A DNA stretch of 8,988 nt from NCBI GenBank assembly GCA_937911795.1, contig CALDPJ010000350.1, positions 1 to 8,988 of the forward strand. The letters are read 5' to 3'. The position numbers and the translations under genes were made by a program. This stretch comes from an uncultured Flavobacteriales bacterium (GTDB lineage Bacteria; Bacteroidota; Bacteroidia; Flavobacteriales_D; SKUL01). Of the stretch, positions 5,936-8,988 are shown piece by piece. The notes beneath the pieces were generated by a model. It ran no database searches. It was not told where the DNA came from and was given only the letters and a program-made list of their open reading frames with translations. Each line of letters opens with the position of its first letter. Position 1 is the first letter of the stretch.

Positions 5936-7207
5936 TTAATATTCCTCGCTTTCTTCGAACCATTCCTTGCCTTTGGCAAAAATCTTATCGAAGAATCCGC
6001 CCTGGGTTTTGCGCGAGTGGTTTTTAACTGTATTCTGTTTTTGCTTTGTTTTTTCGTATTGCTGGAAACCTTTGATCACCAGACCTACCCCGGTGGCATG
6101 CGACGGACTGGCAATTTCATTCTCGTTGCACTTGCCGAGGTGCTCGTTCGGATATCCGATTCGGGCATCCATACCGGTGATGAACTCGAACAACTGAGCG
6201 ATGTGGCGCAATTGTGATCCGCCACCTGTTACGACTATTCCGGCGATCAACTGGCGCTCGTATCCCGAATTTTTAATCTCGTAATACACGTGCTCGATGA
6301 TCTCTTCCATACGCGCCTGAATGATATTCGCCAGATTTTTAAGTGAAATTTCCTTTGGATCGCGGCCCCGCAAACCAGGAATACAAACGATTTCGTTCTC
6401 CTGACTATTGCTACTGAGTGCCGACCCGAATTTACATTTCAAAGACTCGGCCTGCTTCTTCATAATCGTGCAGCCGGTTTTGATGTCTTCGGTGATCACA
6501 TTTCCACCGAAAGGAATAACGGCAGTGTGCCGAATGATGCCGTCCTGGAAAATGGCGAGATCGGTTGTTCCACCACCAATATCCACGAGTACCACACCGG
6601 CCTCTTTTTCTTCGTCGCTGAGCACCGATTCAGACGAAGCCAGCGGTTCGAGAATTAAACCCGCCACTTCGAGCCCGGCTTTTGCAACACATTTGTAAAT
6701 GTGCTTGGCCGCCGCTATTCGCCCGGTGATGATGTGGAAATTGGCTTCGAGCCGAATGCCCGACATCCCGATCGGATCTTTGATGTTTTGTTCGTTGTCG
6801 ACGATATATTCCTGAGGCAACACATGGATGATTTCTTCACCGGGTTGCATCACGAGTTTGTACATATCTTCAATAAGCGCGTCGATATCCTTTTGTTCAA
6901 TTTCGTCTTCGAGCGTGTTGCGCGTCAAAATTCCGCGATGCTGAAGGCTCTTAATATGCTGACCGGCAATTCCGACATTGACCACGGTGATTTCGTGCCC
7001 ACTCACCTCTTCCGCCTGCTCTACAGCAGCACGAATCGACTGAACCGTTTTTTCGATGTTGGTCACAACTCCGTGCATTACTCCCAACGACTCCGATTTA
7101 CCGGAGCCCAGAATTTCAATTTTCCCGAATTCATTTTTTCTACCAACATGGCAGGCAATTTTGGTGGTTCCGATGTCGAGGCCGACTATAATTTCTGGTG
7201 AATCCAT
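5936..7207 (-). CDS. ftsA: Cell division protein FtsA
   Basis: FtsA is an actin-like ATPase that anchors FtsZ filaments to the inner face of the cytoplasmic membrane and recruits later divisome proteins. The 423-residue sequence shows phosphate loop 1, GLDIGTTK (9-16); phosphate loop 2, VDIGGGTTD (208-216); and the adenosine motif VVTGGGSQL (325-333). The FtsA-specific 1C/SHS2 insertion falls at about residues 84-160 (from IKSLQHRGILTR). At the C-terminus, after a basic spacer, GGFFDKIFAKGKEWFEES (403-420) forms an amphipathic helix of the kind that inserts into the membrane. The length is typical of the family. The ATG at 7207 lies 6 bp after the ftsQ stop. ftsZ follows after 37 bp, the widest gap in this operon; I saw no convincing internal promoter there. 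All nucleotide-binding motifs are present. Confidence 0.97.
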   Translation of the reverse strand: MDSPEIIVGLDIGTTKIACHVGRKNEFGKIEILGSGKSESLGVMHGVVTNIEKTVQSIRAAVEQAEEVSGHEITVVNVGIAGQHIKSLQHRGILTRNTLEDEIEQKDIDALIEDMYKLVMQPGEEIIHVLPQEYIVDNEQNIKDPIGMSGIRLEANFHIITGRIAAAKHIYKCVAKAGLEVAGLILEPLASSESVLSDEEKEAGVVLVDIGGGTTDLAIFQDGIIRHTAVIPFGGNVITEDIKTGCTIMKKQAESLKCKFGSALSSNSQENEIVCIPGLRGRDPKEISLKNLANIIQARMEEIIEHVYYEIKNSGYERQLIAGIVVTGGGSQLRHIAQLFEFITGMDARIGYPNEHLGKCNENEIASPSHATGVGLVIKGFQQYEKTKQKQNTVKNHSRKTQGGFFDKIFAKGKEWFEESEEY

Positions 7208-7213
7208 TGTGTT

Positions 7214-7990
7214 TTATTTTTTTCTACAGACGATTTGATCCTTGTATTTCAGATTTATTGATTGGTATTTGTTCCAGTCAGTTTTACTTAACGCCTGTTC
7301 GTAGAAGGCATTAAGCTGCATAAACTTCCTTTCGATATGGTCCATTTTCCCGAACTCAATTTCATAATTTCCTACCCTTGGAATGAGCACGTACTCAAGG
7401 TTTTCGTCAACATACACCTGTTGAATTTGTGCTTTCCAGAAAGGATCTGCTCCGATAAAAGTGGCCAAACGGTAGATATCCTGCTGTTGCTGTTCCCAAA
7501 TTGAAACCTCCGGAATCTCTTTATCGGCGGGGATTTTCGTGTCCCAGACAAAACCGTTTACCGTAAGAATGCGGGCAGTATACTTGGTTGAAAGCGGCAT
7601 CAAAGCACCTTCTTCATCGATGTAAAAAGAATTTCCGTTGGGATGGAAAATACGGGCCACGGGCACACGCAAATCAACGTTCACTTTCAGCTTTCCATCA
7701 ATAGTTTTAAACACATCCACTCCTTTAACTTCGGGCAATGAGGCAAGGGCGTTTTCAATTAATTGCGCGTCGAGTTCAATCAGTTTACGGCCTTCCACAG
7801 AATCTGCAGCATTTACCACCTGATGGTAAACATCATTCCGATCAATAAAAAACATACCCGCCGCCGAGCGCACATCAATTTCTACTCCGGTGCAGGTAGA
7901 TTGAATCTGATGCCGGGTGACAAAACCAAACAACACCAGCAGTACAAGCAGTGCGAACAAGGGCGCTATTTTTTGCCGGATGTTCTTCAT
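7214..7990 (-). CDS. ftsQ: Cell division protein FtsQ (DivIB-like)
   Basis: FtsQ is a bitopic inner-membrane protein that links early and late divisome components through its periplasmic part. The 258-residue product has a short basic cytoplasmic N-terminus (MKNIRQK), one transmembrane helix at about 9-25, a POTRA-like domain at about 36-108 (FFIDRNDVYHQV, then ALASLPEVKGVDVFK), and a beta domain (RVPVARIFHPNGNSFYIDEEG, then MPLS). Sequence similarity in this family is low, so the call rests on this architecture together with position between murC and ftsA, where ftsQ is always expected. Its ATG overlaps the murC stop by four bases (ATGA), indicating translational coupling. The region between murC and ftsQ, where many bacteria carry ddl, has no space for another gene. 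Confidence 0.93.
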   Translation of the reverse strand: MKNIRQKIAPLFALLVLLVLFGFVTRHQIQSTCTGVEIDVRSAAGMFFIDRNDVYHQVVNAADSVEGRKLIELDAQLIENALASLPEVKGVDVFKTIDGKLKVNVDLRVPVARIFHPNGNSFYIDEEGALMPLSTKYTARILTVNGFVWDTKIPADKEIPEVSIWEQQQQDIYRLATFIGADPFWKAQIQQVYVDENLEYVLIPRVGNYEIEFGKMDHIERKFMQLNAFYEQALSKTDWNKYQSINLKYKDQIVCRKK

Positions 7991-8988
7991 AACGCAAGTG
8001 CAGTTTTAATCGGTTCTACCCACTGATCAATATCTCCGGCGCCCATCGTCACCAACACTTCTGGTGGATTTTGTTGAATTCTCCGAACCATTTCTTCTCC
8101 CGAAAGCACTTGTTTGTGCTCCGCATTGATCAGATTCAGCAGCACTTCTGCAGTGACACCTTCTATCGGTTGTTCCCGCGCAGCATAAATTTCAAGTAAA
8201 ATCACCTCATCCAACAGCGAAAGAGCTTTGGCAAACTCCGCAGCGAAATCTCGCGTTCTGGAATAAAGGTGTGGCTGAAAAACACCAGTGATGCGCTTTT
8301 CCGGATACATCTCGCGCACCGAAGAAACAAACGCGGTGATCTCGGAAGGATGATGTGCGTAATCGTCGATGTAAACTCTTTCCGATGAATTCAGATGAAC
8401 TTCGAATCTTCTTTTCACACCTTTGAAAGAATTCAGCGCCTGTCGAATGGCAGTTCCATCAATTTCCAGTGCCAGCGCAACGCCCACAGCAGCGAGCGCA
8501 TTTTCGACGTTGTGACGGCCCGGCAACCCCAATTTCAGTTTGGATAATTTCTGATCAGCAGCATTCAGATCAAAGCGGTAAACACCATCTTCAACCGCCA
8601 CATTATCTGCCCGGATACCGGCATTTTCGCCGATGGCATAATCCTGAAAAGCGACTTGAGGCTCCAGGTGATTCAAACCTTTTTTGGCGATCAACAAACC
8701 TTCGGGTTTAATTTGCTGTACAAATTCGCGGAATGCTGCGGTAAGTTGATCCGCATCTCCATAAATATCCAGATGATCGCTTTCAACCGATGTGACCACA
8801 GCCATTTCGGGATTAAGGGTCAGGAAGGAGCGGTCGTATTCGTCGGCTTCGACTACTGCATAGCGGCTGTTATCGTCAATCAGCAAGTTGCTGTTGTAAT
8901 TGGTGCTGACTCCGCCGAGAAAAGCATTACAGCCGAATCCGCTTTCGGTAAGGATGTGCGCTATCAAGGCCGACGTGGTCGTTTTGCC
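7987..8988 (-). CDS. murC: UDP-N-acetylmuramate--L-alanine ligase MurC (N-terminal part outside window)
   Basis: MurC adds L-alanine to UDP-N-acetylmuramic acid with ATP in the cytoplasm, the first step of stem-peptide synthesis. The 333 visible residues begin exactly in the ATP-binding P-loop (GKTTT at 8988-8974), and the frame is open to the window edge, so the roughly 120-residue UDP-binding N-terminal domain is missing. A TTG at 8967 lies within the gene and is not a real start. Residues visible include EADEYDRSFL (47-56), the SVESDHLDIYGD segment, GRHNVENALAA (157-167), the MurC hallmark YIDDYAHHPSEI (206-217), FQPHLYSRTRDF (237-248) and MGAGDID (315-321). All conserved parts of the central and C-terminal Mur ligase domains are present. 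YIDDYAHHP separates it from MurD, MurE and MurF; Mpl is an alternative, but the position before ftsQ favours MurC. It overlaps ftsQ by four bases. Confidence 0.97.
   Translation of the reverse strand, partial: GKTTTSALIAHILTESGFGCNAFLGGVSTNYNSNLLIDDNSRYAVVEADEYDRSFLTLNPEMAVVTSVESDHLDIYGDADQLTAAFREFVQQIKPEGLLIAKKGLNHLEPQVAFQDYAIGENAGIRADNVAVEDGVYRFDLNAADQKLSKLKLGLPGRHNVENALAAVGVALALEIDGTAIRQALNSFKGVKRRFEVHLNSSERVYIDDYAHHPSEITAFVSSVREMYPEKRITGVFQPHLYSRTRDFAAEFAKALSLLDEVILLEIYAAREQPIEGVTAEVLLNLINAEHKQVLSGEEMVRRIQQNPPEVLVTMGAGDIDQWVEPIKTALAL

Noticed and set aside
5542..6027. Plus-strand open frames opposite ftsZ and ftsA
   Set aside because: The minus-strand genes are complete and conserved. 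The antisense products look like reading-frame shadows with no start context.
8965..8967. TTG as a start codon for MurC
   Set aside because: The frame continues upstream to the window edge with GKTTTSA, the conserved P-loop, so the TTG is an internal leucine codon.

Overview
The window looks like chromosomal DNA from a member of the Bacteroidota. Four things point there: a Type IX secretion (T9SS) C-terminal sorting domain; an RprX/RprY-like two-component pair; the gene order murC-ftsQ-ftsA-ftsZ-yqeY with no ddl; and an FtsZ with a long acidic/proline-rich linker ending in the phylum-typical NNSFLHDNVD-like tail. Shine-Dalgarno sequences are largely absent, and the best promoter candidate fits the Bacteroidota form (TTTG, about 20 bp, TAnnTTTG). 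I cannot name the genus.

Layout. On the + strand are the 3' end of a large secreted protein, probably of the CotH-kinase family (to 407); a membrane sensor histidine kinase (449-1777); and its OmpR-family response regulator (1777-2478), which overlaps the kinase by one base. Everything after that is on the - strand. A ribonuclease D gene (2479-3630) meets the regulator gene stop codon to stop codon with no spacer. Upstream of it are a promoter candidate and an intrinsic terminator (3711-3751). The terminator closes the division and cell-wall operon, read right to left as murC (cut by the window end), ftsQ, ftsA, ftsZ and yqeY.

How the genes work together. MurC adds L-alanine to UDP-MurNAc in the cytoplasm. 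FtsQ is the bitopic divisome scaffold. FtsA tethers FtsZ filaments to the membrane, and FtsZ forms the ring. YqeY, a GatB-like C-terminal-domain protein, follows ftsZ by two bases and is the last gene before the terminator. Tight spacing (4-bp overlap murC/ftsQ, 6 bp ftsQ/ftsA, 37 bp ftsA/ftsZ, 2 bp ftsZ/yqeY) supports one transcript. The two-component pair and RNase D are neighbours with no evident pathway link to division.

I found no mobile element, CRISPR array, RNA gene or clearly new system. No stretch over 300 bases lacks a gene; the longest gap is 3631-3772. The points most worth a second look are the repeat and conserved-looking islands in the FtsZ linker, the compact terminator/promoter junction ahead of rnd, the zero-spacing convergent stops, and a two-codon ORF overlapping the kinase start.
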